From the NCBI GenBank assembly GCA_963719345.1, contig CAVRCA010000007.1, positions 124,001 through 188,000 of the forward strand: DNA of 64,000 nucleotides. The letters run 5' to 3'. A program made the position numbers and the translations under genes. The DNA comes from CAVRCA01 sp963719345 (lineage in GTDB: Bacteria > Pseudomonadota > Alphaproteobacteria > Acetobacterales > Acetobacteraceae). The notes under the pieces are model-generated. The model did no database searches, had not been told where the DNA came from, and saw only the letters and a list, made by a program, of their open reading frames with translations. Positions 18,666-27,874 of this stretch are shown piece after piece. The stretch's first letter is position 1; each line of letters opens with the position of its first letter.

Positions 18666-19682
18666 TCATGCAAACGCCGGCATCACTTCGCGGGTGAACA
18701 GCCGGACCGATTGCAGCGCCTCGTCGCGGCTGATGTCGCCGAACGCGAAGCGGCACAGAACGTAGGTGACGCCGCTCTCGTCGATCTGACGTGCCAGCAC
18801 GCCGCGCACCTTGTCCGCCGTGCCGACGACCGCCCGTCCCGCCGCTTCGGCTTCCTCCAAAGTATCCGGAGCGAGCGTCTGGACGTTGGGAGGCAACGTG
18901 TCGTGCTTGAGCCACAGCTTCAGGAAGCTCTCGCGCCAGCGCTGGTAATTGCGGCGGCCGATGTCATACGCCTCGGTCTCGGTTTCCGCGACGACGAGGT
19001 GCCGGGTGAAGCCCATCATCGGCATGTCGGCCGGCGATCGCCCGGCTTGCTCCCAAGCCGCCCGATACTGGTCGGTGATGCTGCGCGTGGCTTCCGGCGA
19101 GAAATTCGTCACGACGTTGACACTGTTCTCGACGCACCAGTCGATCGCTCCGGGGCGGCTCAGCCCGTACCAAAGGGCGGGATAGGGTTTCTGCACCGGC
19201 GACAACTCGATCGGATAGTCGCGAAACTGATAGTACTTGCCCTCAAACGTCAGCGAATGTGTCTGCAACCCGCGCAGGATGAGGTCACGCGCCTCGGCGA
19301 ATTGCTCCGGCGCCACCTCGGGGTCGAGCCCCCAGTAACGCAGCTCGATCGGCGAGATGCCGCGGCCGATGCCGAGCAGAAGCCGGCCGCCGCTCATCTG
19401 GTCAAGCATGCAGATCTCATCGAGCAGCCGGATCGGGTGGTACAGCGGCAAGGTATAGACGAGCGGTCCGAAGCGGAGCCGCTGGGTGCGTTGCGCGACC
19501 GCGGCGAGATAGACGCTGGGCGATGGTGCAAGGCCTAGCGGTGTCGCGTGATGCTCGGCCACATGATAGCCGTAGAACCCTGCCCGGTCGTATTCCTCGG
19601 CAAGCGCCAGCCTGTCGGAAAAGAACGTGCCGGCCGGAACGTCGGCCCGACGGTCAACGTGGTCGAAAACCCCGAACCGCAT
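18666..19682 (-). CDS. LLM-class flavin-dependent oxidoreductase
   Basis: A 338-residue luciferase-like TIM-barrel protein. It starts MRFGVFDHVDRRADVPAG and contains GFYGYHVAEHHATPLGLAPS, LDQMSGGRLLLGIGRGISPI and, at the C-terminus, LFTREVMPAF. The AEHH motif and the GRGISP loop are characteristic of FMN/F420-dependent family members. It is intact and 12 bases downstream of a second, frameshifted LLM gene (19695-20928) on the same strand, with an SDR and quinone oxidoreductase after it. The pair may be two isoenzymes or two subunits of a monooxygenase; the substrate is unknown. Confidence 0.92.
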   Translation of the reverse strand: MRFGVFDHVDRRADVPAGTFFSDRLALAEEYDRAGFYGYHVAEHHATPLGLAPSPSVYLAAVAQRTQRLRFGPLVYTLPLYHPIRLLDEICMLDQMSGGRLLLGIGRGISPIELRYWGLDPEVAPEQFAEARDLILRGLQTHSLTFEGKYYQFRDYPIELSPVQKPYPALWYGLSRPGAIDWCVENSVNVVTNFSPEATRSITDQYRAAWEQAGRSPADMPMMGFTRHLVVAETETEAYDIGRRNYQRWRESFLKLWLKHDTLPPNVQTLAPDTLEEAEAAGRAVVGTADKVRGVLARQIDESGVTYVLCRFAFGDISRDEALQSVRLFTREVMPAFA

Positions 19683-19694
19683 GTTTCCCCCTTT

Positions 19695-20928
19695 TTACGC
19701 GGTCGCCTTCGCGCGTTCCTTCTCGGCCATGCGCTGCTTCAGTTGCTCGGGCGTCATCCGCACGATGTCCTCGTTCTGGTGCGCATACACGTTGTAGCCC
19801 TCGGTTTCCAGCTCCTCGAGCTCGATGCGGCCGGCGAGGACTTCCTGCTTCCAGGCATCCTGTTCGGGTTGGCGCGCGTGGAACTCGGGCATCACCTCGC
19901 GGGCGAACAGCTCGAGGCTGGCGCAGATGTCGGCGTGGCTGGTCTTGCCCGCCTGGTTGAGCAGGATCACCTGATCGACATGCGCTTCCTCGAACATGCG
20001 CAGCCGCCGGCGGATGGTCTCGGGCGAGCCGATCAGGCCGTTGCGCAGCGCCGTCTGTGCCTTTTCGGTGTGCCGCCAATCCTGATACTCGCGCCACAGA
20101 TCGCCCTTCCCGGGCGCGTCGATCCCCTTCCGCCCGTAATAGGAGAGGGCAAAGATGAAGAACGTCCAGCCGGCGGCCTTCTCGATCGCCTCCTCGTCGG
20201 TTTCCGCACACATGAAACCGTTTACGATGGCGATATTCGGATTCGGCTGATAATCGGCCAGCCGGTTCGGTCGGCGCAGGAAGTTGTTGTAGTATCGGTG
20301 AACCCAGGCGCGCGCCGCCTCGGGCGAGACGAAGCTGAAGCCAAGCGCGCCCATGCCCCACTCGCCGGCGCTGGCGATAGTGGCGATGTTGGAGCAGGCG
20401 ACCCAGAGCGGCGGGTGCGGCTTCTGCATCGGCTTGGGCACCACGTTGCGCGCCGGGAAATCGTAGTACCTGGCCGTGGAACTCCCAGGCGTCCTGGCTG
20501 AACATCGGGATGATGGCGCGCACCGCCTCCTCCCAGCGCTCGCGCTTGTCGCGCACCCGCACGCCGAACGGATGCAGCTCGGCCGGCCCCGCCGCCTCGC
20601 CCATGCCAAGCTCGACCCGCCCGCCCGACAGCAGATCGAGCGTCGCCACTTTCTCCGCGACCCGGTGCGGCTGGTTGGTGGTGAGCTGGATGACGCCATG
20701 GCCGAGCCGGATGCGCTTCGTGCGCTGGCTGGCGGCGCCCAGGAAAACCTCGGGGGCCGGCGAGTGCGAGTACTCTTCCAGGAAATGGTGCTCGACGACC
20801 CAGGCGTGATCGTAGCCGAGCCGGTCGGCAAGTTCGAACTGCGCGAGGGAATTCTGGAACAGGTCGTATTCGCTGGTCGCGGTCCACGGGCGCGGGATCT
20901 GATGCTCGTAGAAGATGCCAAACTTCAT
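19695..20928 (-). pseudogene. LLM-class flavin-dependent oxidoreductase, single frameshift
   Basis: Read across one extra base near 20473, this is a 410-residue luciferase-like oxidoreductase. The N-terminal part (from ATG 20928) begins MKFGIFYEHQIPRPW and holds DHAWVVEHHFLEEYSHSPAP and LDLLSGGRVELGMGE. The C-terminal part resumes at YYDFPARNVVPKPMQ and includes GLIGSPETIRRRLRMFEEAH and ELFAREVMPEFH. The break lies between WEFHGQ and YYDF, where the family is continuous. It is the first gene of the minus-strand operon, divergent from the acyl-CoA synthetase-like gene at 21106. The only defect is one base. Confidence 0.87.
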
Positions 20929-21105
20929 GGCGTGTCGCCCCCCCGGAAAAGCCCGCGTCGTGATGGTTGGCCCGATGTTCGGCCGGACGAAGGGGGCTGG
21001 CAAGATCGGACCGGGCTTGCCGCCTCATTGACAGCCTTTCCCCCACCATTAGGGTTCGGCGCTCCATGACAAGAGCGGACCGGCCGCGATTCAGGGGGAA
21101 GCGAC

Positions 21106-23271
21106 GTGACCACTCACCCGCTCGAAAGCTTCTTCTGGCCCCGCTCCATCGCCATCCTTGGCGCCTCGCCGGACACCAAGCGCATCCGCGGCATCCTGCT
21201 GCACCATTTGCGCCAGACCGGCTGGGACGGGCGGATCGTCCCGATCAACCCGAGCTATCAGGAGATCGACGGCCTGCGTTGCTACCCAAGTCTCGCCAGC
21301 GTCGGCGAGACGGTGGACGTCGTCGTGATCGCCATCCCTGCCGCCGCGGTCAACGAGGCGGTCGAGGATTGCGCCCGCAACGAGGTCAAGAACGTCGTCA
21401 TCGTGAGTTCCGGCTTCGCCGAGGAGGGCGGCGCGGCATCGGACCAGCAGGCAGCGCTCGCCGCCATCGCCCGGCGCACCGGCATCCGTGTCGCCGGGCC
21501 GAATTGCGAGGGCTATTTCAACGCGATCAGCCGGGCCTCGACGACGTTCAGTCCAACGGTGGAGCGCAAGGAGGGGCCGGAACCCGAGCTGGTGTCGGCC
21601 AAGCGCATCGCGGTCGCGGCGCAGAGCGGCGGCATCGGGTTTTCCCTGTTCAACCGCGGGCACGCCGTCGGGCTCGGCTACAGCTACGTCATCTCGACCG
21701 GCAACGAGGCCGACCTGACGCTCGCCGACTTCCTCGAATACATGGTCCAGGACGACCGCACGGACGCCGTGCTGCTGTTCGTCGAGGCGGTGCGCGACCC
21801 CGAGCGGTTCGTCGCGGCGGCACAGGAGGCCCAGCGGCGCGGCAAGCCGATCATCGCCATCAAGGTGGGCCGCTCCGAGGCGGGGCAACGCGCCGCGGCT
21901 TCGCATACGGCGTCGCTGAGCGGCTCGCATGCGGCCTATCGCGCCATATTCGAGCGCTACGGCATCATCGAGGCGGACGACCCCGACGAGGCGATCGCCA
22001 TCGCCGGGGTGCTGCTCACGTGTCCGTTGCCAGGCGGACGGCGCGTGGCGGTCACCACCGTCTCAGGCGGCGGCGGGGCCTGGATGTCGGACGTGCTCAC
22101 CGCAAGCGGGCTGACGCTGCCCACTCTGTCGGCCGGACTGCAAGATAGGATACGCGCCTACATCCCGCCCTACGGGTCGCCGCAGAACCCGGTGGATACG
22201 ACTGCGCAGGGGGCCAATACCGGCCCGATGCAGATGCAGACCTTGGAGTTGCTTGAGCAGACCGATGAGATCGACATGATCGTCATGGTCAGTTCGTTGT
22301 CGAGCGAGACGCGGGTGTCGCTCGATGCGGCGCGCGTCCGGCCGATCCTGGAGCGCGGCCACAAGCCGGTGATCGCCTGGAGCTACACGCTGCCATCCCA
22401 GCACGGGCGGGACACGATCGCCCGCTGCGGGATTTTCCTGCATTCGGATTTGCGCGCTTGCGGCACTGCGCTCGGCAAGATCGCCCTGTTCGCCGAGCGG
22501 CACCGGCGCGGCAGCGTCACCGAAGGCAGCGCGCGCCGACCGGCGACAACGTTGGCGCCTGGATTGCCGCGCGTGTTGACCGAATACCGTGCTAAGGCGG
22601 TCCTCGCCGGGTACGGCCTGCCGCGATCAGCGGAGCAGCTGGTCCGCTCGGCGGCGGAGGCGGCGACGGCAGCGGCCGTGCTCGGTTTTCCCGTCGCCCT
22701 GAAAATCCAATCGCCCGATATCCCGCACAAGACCGAGGCGGGCGGCGTCCGCCTGAACCTGCCGGACCAGGCGGCGGTGGAAGCGGCGTATGAGGCCATC
22801 ATCGCGTCCGCAAAACGCTACAAGCCTCGCGCCTCAATCGAGGGCCTGCTGGTGCAGCGCATGGCGCCGAAAGGATACGAGCTCGTCATCGGCGTGGTGG
22901 ATGATCCGACCTTCGGTCCGGTGACCATGGTGGGTTTCGGCGGCATTACGGTGGAGCTGTTCGGGGATGTCGTGCATCGTCCGGCGCCGGTCAGCGAGCG
23001 CGATGCGCTGGACATGGTGCGCAGCTTGAAATCAGCCCGGCTGCTCGAGGGCTACCGCGGCGCCAAGCCGGTCGACTTGTCGCCTGTCGCGCGCCTGATC
23101 GCCCGGATTTCGGAAGCCGCGATCGACCATCGCGCGCGCATCCAGGAGATGGAGTTCAATCCGGTGATGGTGCATCAGGACGGATCGGGTCTAACCATCG
23201 CCGACGCGCTGATCACCTTGAAGGACCCACCGGACGTGCAGCGCATGAAGGCGCAGCGGCAGCGGGAGTGA
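21106..23271 (+). CDS. ADP-forming acyl-CoA synthetase-like protein (CoA-binding, ligase and ATP-grasp domains)
   Basis: A 721-residue cytoplasmic protein with the fused alpha-beta layout of NDP-forming acyl-CoA synthetases. The CoA-binding Rossmann domain spans about residues 8-130 (SIAILGASPDTKRIRG). Succinyl-CoA-ligase-like domains follow with AAQSGGIGFSLFNRG, ISTGNEADLTLADFLEYM and SHTASLSGSHAAYRA. A C-terminal ATP-grasp domain from about 490 has VALKIQSPDIPHKTEAGGVR. It activates, or reversibly makes, an acyl-CoA with ATP. The GTG start follows an AGGGGGAA ribosome site. It is divergent from the LLM-SDR-MDR operon across 177 bases and may act on that pathway's product. Aryl substrates such as ferulate are known for related enzymes. 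Confidence 0.88.
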   Translation: MTTHPLESFFWPRSIAILGASPDTKRIRGILLHHLRQTGWDGRIVPINPSYQEIDGLRCYPSLASVGETVDVVVIAIPAAAVNEAVEDCARNEVKNVVIVSSGFAEEGGAASDQQAALAAIARRTGIRVAGPNCEGYFNAISRASTTFSPTVERKEGPEPELVSAKRIAVAAQSGGIGFSLFNRGHAVGLGYSYVISTGNEADLTLADFLEYMVQDDRTDAVLLFVEAVRDPERFVAAAQEAQRRGKPIIAIKVGRSEAGQRAAASHTASLSGSHAAYRAIFERYGIIEADDPDEAIAIAGVLLTCPLPGGRRVAVTTVSGGGGAWMSDVLTASGLTLPTLSAGLQDRIRAYIPPYGSPQNPVDTTAQGANTGPMQMQTLELLEQTDEIDMIVMVSSLSSETRVSLDAARVRPILERGHKPVIAWSYTLPSQHGRDTIARCGIFLHSDLRACGTALGKIALFAERHRRGSVTEGSARRPATTLAPGLPRVLTEYRAKAVLAGYGLPRSAEQLVRSAAEAATAAAVLGFPVALKIQSPDIPHKTEAGGVRLNLPDQAAVEAAYEAIIASAKRYKPRASIEGLLVQRMAPKGYELVIGVVDDPTFGPVTMVGFGGITVELFGDVVHRPAPVSERDALDMVRSLKSARLLEGYRGAKPVDLSPVARLIARISEAAIDHRARIQEMEFNPVMVHQDGSGLTIADALITLKDPPDVQRMKAQRQRE

Positions 23272-23288
23272 GCAGGCCGCTCTCGCCT

Positions 23289-24126
23289 TCAGTGCAGAGC
23301 CACGTTGTCGAGCAGCCGAACCGGCCCTAGACGCGCCGCGACGATCAGGCGCGCGTCCCGCTCAACGGCCCACAGCGGCTGCAGGTCGGTCGCCTCCGAC
23401 CAGTTCGAGGTAATCGACCGCGAAGCCGGCGTCGGCGAGCTGGTGGCGCGCGCGACCGAGGATGGCCTGTGCGTCGGCGCCCTCGGTCAACGCAGCTGCT
23501 GCTTCCCGCAAGGCTTCGTAAAGGACGGGAGCCGTGCGACGGTGCGCGGGTTGCAGAAAACGGTTGCGCGAGGAGAGGGCGAGGCCGTCGGGCTCGCGGA
23601 CCGTCGGCACCGCGACGATCGCGACCGGGAGCAGCAGGTCGGCGACCATGCGCCGCACCACCTGCACCTGCTGCCAGTCCTTTTCGCCGAAGAACGCCGC
23701 CTTCGGTCGCACTTGGCCGAACAGTTTCGCCACGACCGTCGCCATGCCGCGGAAATGGCCGGGGCGCTGGCGGCCCTCCCACTCGATCGCCACGCCGGCA
23801 ACATCCACCGTCGTGGCGGAACCCGGCGGATACATCGTGGCCACGTCCGGCAGCCACGCCAGATCGCAGCCTCTCGCCTCAAGCATACGGAGATCGCCTG
23901 GCTCGTCGCGCGGGTAGGCGGCGAGATCCTCGTTAGCGCCGAACTGCAACGGGTTGACGAAGATCGAGGCGACCACCCCTGCCCCGGTCGCCCGCGCCGC
24001 GTCCACCAGCGCCACGTGGCCGGCGTGCAGCGCGCCCATCGTTGGCACCAGCGCCAGGCCGCCCCGTCGAAGTCGGAGATCCTCGCGGGCCTCAATCAGC
24101 TCCGCAAGTGTGCGGGCGACACGCAT
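23289..24126 (-). CDS. panC: Pantothenate synthetase, frameshift near the C-terminus
   Basis: PanC condenses pantoate and beta-alanine with ATP in coenzyme A biosynthesis. The N-terminal 240 residues are intact: nucleotide motif VPTMGALHAGHVALV, VVASIFVNPLQFG, PGHFRGMATVVAKLF and KAAFFGEKDWQQVQVVRRM. After VDYLELV the frame runs to an early stop at 23362, but shifting by one base near 23396 gives the normal ending (EATDLQPLWAVERDARLIVA...VRLLDNVALH) with stop at 23289. The full length would be 278 residues, standard for the family. As panC is needed for growth without pantothenate, a one-base insertion here more likely reflects a sequencing error. It is convergent with the acyl-CoA synthetase-like gene. 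Confidence 0.9.
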
Positions 24127-24144
24127 CCACCGCCGGCCGGCGTG

Positions 24145-24513
24145 CTAGACGTGGAAACTCTCGCCGCAGCCGCAGCGGCCCTTCTCATTCGGGTTGATGA
24201 AGGTGAACCCCGACGCCAGCGCCTTGGTCTCGTAATCCATCATCGTCCCGATCAGGAACAGCGACGCCTTTCGGTCCACCAACACGGTCACGCCCTTGTC
24301 GGTGATGACCTCGTCACCGGGACCCGCAGCATCGACCCAGCTCATGTCGTACGACATGCCCGAGCAGCCCTTCGCCTTGACACCGATGCGCAGCAGCTTG
24401 CCCGCGTGGCCGGCGGCGTAGAGACGCCGCAGCCGCTCCGCCGCCGCGTCGGTCAGCGACATCATCGGCGGCAGCGCGCGGCGCGGTGTCTTGGTCTGCG
24501 TGGTGGTGCTCAT
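24145..24513 (-). CDS. sufA: A-type Fe-S carrier protein (SufA/IscA/ErpA family)
   Basis: A 122-residue HesB/IscA-family protein. The three cluster-binding cysteines are present: KAKGCSGMSYDM and the C-terminal GRCGCGESF. The N-terminus (MSTTTQTKTPRRALPPMMSL) is a short extension before the conserved LTDAAAERLRRL. The ATG at 24513 is chosen because further upstream the frame is only the shadow of sufT. It receives Fe-S clusters from the SufBCD scaffold and passes them to apoproteins. It is the last gene of the suf operon, 23 bases after sufT. An ErpA-type function cannot be excluded by sequence. Confidence 0.92.
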   Translation of the reverse strand: MSTTTQTKTPRRALPPMMSLTDAAAERLRRLYAAGHAGKLLRIGVKAKGCSGMSYDMSWVDAAGPGDEVITDKGVTVLVDRKASLFLIGTMMDYETKALASGFTFINPNEKGRCGCGESFHV

Positions 24514-24536
24514 AACTGGTCCAACATCGATCCGGT

Positions 24537-24905
24537 TCAGAACATATTCAACTGCAGCCGAGCTTCCTCGCTCATCCGGCTCGGGTCCCACGGCGGCTCC
24601 CAGACCGTCTCGACCTCGCAGCCGGTGACGCCCGGCACGCTCAGCGCGGCGGCCTGCACCTGCTCGGGCAGTTCCTGCGCGCTCGGGCACGCCGGCGCCG
24701 TCAACGTCATTTCCACCTTCACCCGGCCGTCGTCATGGATGTCGATCGCGTAGATCAGGCCGAGTTCATAGACGTTCACCGGAATCTCGGGATCGTACAC
24801 CGTCCCGATGGCGTCGATGATCGCCTCCTCGGTGATCTTCGGCGGGGTCTCGCCGTCCGGTGTCCAGCTGCCGTGCGTCCCGGTGCCTGGCGTCAGGTCA
24901 TTCAC
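24537..24905 (-). CDS. sufT: Fe-S cluster assembly protein SufT (DUF59/MIP18 family)
   Basis: A 122-residue MIP18-like protein. The core is IIDAIGTVYDPEIPVNVYEL then GLIYAIDI, with the conserved Cys in MTLTAPACPSAQELPEQVQ and the C-terminal WEPPWDPSRMSEEARLQL, typical of SUF-associated DUF59 proteins. SufT helps maturation of Fe-S proteins, especially under iron or oxidative stress. It overlaps the end of sufU by 8 bases and precedes sufA, an arrangement repeatedly seen in SUF operons. Confidence 0.93.
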   Translation of the reverse strand: MNDLTPGTGTHGSWTPDGETPPKITEEAIIDAIGTVYDPEIPVNVYELGLIYAIDIHDDGRVKVEMTLTAPACPSAQELPEQVQAAALSVPGVTGCEVETVWEPPWDPSRMSEEARLQLNMF

Positions 24906-25362
24906 TGCTCGCTTCCTTCGTGCCCGCGAGTGCGGCGACCAGCGCGTGCCAGGGCAAGGTGGCGCATTTCACCCGCGACGGATACTCGTGAACGCCGGAC
25001 AGCGGCTGCAACCGCTCCAGCGGCTCAGTCAGCGCCCCGGCGCAATCGGGGCAGACGCCCGTGCGGGCCATGTCGCGGAACGCGGCGAACAGGGCGCGCA
25101 CATCGTCAGGCCGGCGACCCTCGACCGTCTCGGCCATCAGGTCGGCGGAAGCGATGCTGATCGCGCAGCCCCGCGCGTCGAAGCCGGTCTCGGCGATGCT
25201 GCCGTCCGGCGCGTAGCTGACGAACACCTCCACCCGGTCGCCGCACATCGGGTTGTCGCCTTTGGCGCTCGTGTCCACCCGCTCCGGCCGATGCGCGTGA
25301 CGCGGCTTGCGGCCGTGGTCGAGGATGACCTCCTGGTAGAGATCGCGCAGATCGTCGAACAT
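24898..25362 (-). CDS. sufU: Fe-S scaffold / sulfur-transfer protein SufU
   Basis: A 154-residue IscU/NifU-N-like protein. It has the first conserved Cys in GDNPMCGDRVEVFV, the second in GFDARGCAISIASADLM and the third in YPSRVKCATLPWHALV, plus the insertion (about residues 95-120) that distinguishes SufU from IscU. SufU accepts persulfide sulfur from SufS in systems lacking SufE. The start ATG (25362) overlaps the sufS stop, and the stop overlaps sufT, so translation is coupled. No sufE or iscU is visible, consistent with SufU being the SufS partner. Confidence 0.95.
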   Translation of the reverse strand: MFDDLRDLYQEVILDHGRKPRHAHRPERVDTSAKGDNPMCGDRVEVFVSYAPDGSIAETGFDARGCAISIASADLMAETVEGRRPDDVRALFAAFRDMARTGVCPDCAGALTEPLERLQPLSGVHEYPSRVKCATLPWHALVAALAGTKEASSE

Positions 25363-26606
25363 CAGGCAAAGAACTCCCGCACGCGGTCGAGCGTGTCGGC
25401 CAACACATCGATTTCCTGGTGCGTCGTGTAGATGCCGAAACTGGCCCGCGCGGTGCTCTCGACCCCGAGACGGCGCATCAGCGGCTCGGCGCAATGATTG
25501 CCGGCGCGCACGGCGATGCCCTGGCGATCGAGCAAGGTCGCCACGTCATGCGCGTGCGCCCCGTCCAGCACAAAGGAGACAACGCCGCCGCGATCCTGCG
25601 CCTGGCCAAGAATACGCAGCCCCTTGACGCCGGCAAGCCGCGACAAGGCATGGTCGGTCAGCGACGCCTCGTGCGCGGCGATCGCCTCGTAGCCGATCGC
25701 CTGCACGTAGCCGATCGCCGCCTTCAGCGCGATCGCCTCGACGATCGCCGGCGTGCCGGCCTCGAATTTGTGGGGCAGCTCGGCCCAGGTGGCGCGCTCA
25801 TAGCTGACGGAAGAAATCATGTCGCCGCCGCCCATGAACGGCGGCATCCGTTCCAGCAGCTCGCGCCGCCCCCAGAGCACGCCGACACCGTTCGGCCCGT
25901 AGAGCTTGTGGCCGGTGAAGGCGTAGAAGTCGCAGCCGATCGCCTGCACGTCCACCTGGCGATGCACCACCGCCTGCGAGCCGTCGAACATCACCCGCGC
26001 CCCATGCGCGTGCGCCATCCGGACGATCCGCTCCGCCGGCGTGTAGGTGCCGAGCACGTTCGACATGTGCGTTATCGCGACCAGCCCCACCTTGCCGTCG
26101 GCGAGCAAGGTCTCGAACCCGTCCATGTCGAGCTCGCCGGCGTCGGTGATCGGCGCGACGCGCAACTCGATGCCGTGTGCGTCCCGCAGCATCAGCCAGG
26201 GCACCAGGTTGGAATGGTGCTCCATGCCGGAGATCAGCACGGCCTGGCCCGGCTTGAGAATGCCACGCCCAAAACTGTGGGAAACGAGGTTGATTGCCTC
26301 GGTACTGTTGCGGGTGAACACGACTTCGTGCCGGTCGGGGGCGTTGATCAGCGCCGCCACCGCGTCGCGTGTGCCCTCATACGCCTCGGTGGTGCGCTCG
26401 CTCATCCAGTGAAGGCCGCGATGCACGTTGGCGTATTGCGTCTCCATCGTCTCGCGCATGCAGTCGATCACCGTCCGCGGCTTCTGCGCCGAGGCGGCGC
26501 TATCGAGGAACACGAGCGGCTTGCCGCGCACGGTCTGCGACAGGATAGGGAAGTCGGCACGGATGCGGGCGACATCCAGCATCGCCGGGCGCGTGGTCAC
26601 GTTCAT
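25362..26606 (-). CDS. sufS: Cysteine desulfurase SufS
   Basis: A 414-residue PLP enzyme, group II cysteine desulfurase. Markers are FPILSQTVRGKPLVFLDSAA, the PLP-contacting NSTEAINLVSHSFG, the PLP Lys in DFYAFTGHKLYGPNGVG and the active-site Cys in VRAGNHCAEPLMRRLG. It removes sulfur from cysteine as a persulfide and hands it to SufU. ATG 26606 is right for the family (MNVTTRPAMLDVARIR). An upstream in-frame extension to 27149 is only sufD shadow. The start overlaps the end of sufD. Confidence 0.96.
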   Translation of the reverse strand: MNVTTRPAMLDVARIRADFPILSQTVRGKPLVFLDSAASAQKPRTVIDCMRETMETQYANVHRGLHWMSERTTEAYEGTRDAVAALINAPDRHEVVFTRNSTEAINLVSHSFGRGILKPGQAVLISGMEHHSNLVPWLMLRDAHGIELRVAPITDAGELDMDGFETLLADGKVGLVAITHMSNVLGTYTPAERIVRMAHAHGARVMFDGSQAVVHRQVDVQAIGCDFYAFTGHKLYGPNGVGVLWGRRELLERMPPFMGGGDMISSVSYERATWAELPHKFEAGTPAIVEAIALKAAIGYVQAIGYEAIAAHEASLTDHALSRLAGVKGLRILGQAQDRGGVVSFVLDGAHAHDVATLLDRQGIAVRAGNHCAEPLMRRLGVESTARASFGIYTTHQEIDVLADTLDRVREFFA

Positions 26607-27874
26607 GCCGCCTGCCTTTCCCACCAGCCTTCGACCACGCCGTCGAGTACCGCGCGCATCGCCTCGTTCTTGATCTCCACCAGCAACTCGTCGAGAAAGG
26701 CGCGGACCAGGATCGAACGCGCCGCCGCCTCCGGCACGCCGCGCGTGCGCAGGTAGAAGAGCTGCTCGGCATCGAGTTCGCCGACCGTGGCGCCATGGCT
26801 GCACTTCACGTCGTCGGCAAAAATCTCCAATTCCGGCTTGCTGTCGACCTCGGCTTCCGGCGACAGCAGCAGTGCCCGGTTCATCTGGTAGCCGTCCGTC
26901 TTCTGCGCGATCCGTGCAACCTCGATGCGGCCCTGGAACACGCCGCGCGAGCGGCCGGCGAGCACGTTCTTCACCGTCTGGCGCGAGGCGCAGTTCGGCG
27001 CGTCGTGCGACACGACGGTGGTGAAGTCGGCGTGCTGGCGGCCACCGAGCAACTGGGCACCGTTGAGGTGGACCGCGCCGCCTGCACCGGTCAGCCGCGC
27101 CCGCATCTCGGTGCGACAGACCCGGCCGCCGACATTGAGTCCAAAGCAATCATACACGCCATCCGCCGCAACATCGGCATAGAGCGTCGAAAGATGATAG
27201 CCAGCCAGAGCCTCATCCTGCAGCCGCACATGCGTCAGGGCAGCCCCTTCGGCGATGGCGATCTCCATGACGGGATTGTGGAGATAGGCTCCCTCGCCGC
27301 TCGACATTTCAAGCAGCGTCAGGCGCGCGCCTCGCGCCAGCCGCACCGAATGGCGCGGATGGAAGGCGACCGGCTGGCCCTGCGAGTCGCGGGCCAAGCT
27401 GACCAACTGCACCAGACCAGCGTCCATGCCCTCGCCGACCTCGATCACCGCGCCGTCCTCGGCCAGCATGGTGTTCAGCGCGACAAGCGGCTCGCGCTCG
27501 GGATTCGCCAAAGGGCCAAAGCGCGGCTCGGCAGCGAAACTGGTCACGCGTATGCCGCTCGGCATGACCGAGAGAACCGGCGCGAAGCGGCCGTCGAGGA
27601 AGACAAGCCGGGCGCCCGCGACGCCATCCAACCGCTCCCGTGCCGCCGTATCGAAACCGTCACCGGCGCTGGTCAGCGGCTCGCGGAAACTGGCTTCCGA
27701 AACGGCGCGCAGATTGGTGTATTTCCAGGCCTCGTTGCGCAAAGTGGGTAAACCGGTGGCGCGGAACGAAGCGGCGGCGGCCTCACGCACGGCAAGGTCG
27801 CCGGGTAGACGGTCTTTCAGTCCCTCGAACCGCGCGAGGAACGCTACCTCTCCGCGATGCAGCACGGCGTTCAT
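26603..27874 (-). CDS. sufD: Fe-S cluster assembly protein SufD
   Basis: A 423-residue SufD/SufB-like beta-helix protein. The N-terminal helical part has RATGLPTLRNEAWKYTNLRA. The core contains LARGARLTLLEMSSGEG, the region DAPNCASRQTVKNVLAGRSR and the SufBD signature CSHGATVGELDAEQLFYLRT with the conserved His. It forms the SufBC2D scaffold complex, where SufD is needed for iron delivery. It overlaps sufC and sufS by four bases on each side (ATGA type), so the operon is tightly coupled. Confidence 0.95.
   Translation of the reverse strand: MNAVLHRGEVAFLARFEGLKDRLPGDLAVREAAAASFRATGLPTLRNEAWKYTNLRAVSEASFREPLTSAGDGFDTAARERLDGVAGARLVFLDGRFAPVLSVMPSGIRVTSFAAEPRFGPLANPEREPLVALNTMLAEDGAVIEVGEGMDAGLVQLVSLARDSQGQPVAFHPRHSVRLARGARLTLLEMSSGEGAYLHNPVMEIAIAEGAALTHVRLQDEALAGYHLSTLYADVAADGVYDCFGLNVGGRVCRTEMRARLTGAGGAVHLNGAQLLGGRQHADFTTVVSHDAPNCASRQTVKNVLAGRSRGVFQGRIEVARIAQKTDGYQMNRALLLSPEAEVDSKPELEIFADDVKCSHGATVGELDAEQLFYLRTRGVPEAAARSILVRAFLDELLVEIKNEAMRAVLDGVVEGWWERQAA

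Noticed and set aside
16832..18673. A 613-residue fusion of SDR and quinone oxidoreductase
   Set aside because: The continuous frame arises from the SDR frameshift near 18140; the segment joining the two parts is Arg/Ala-rich nonsense, while the true SDR C-terminus is readable in another frame ending at 17806.
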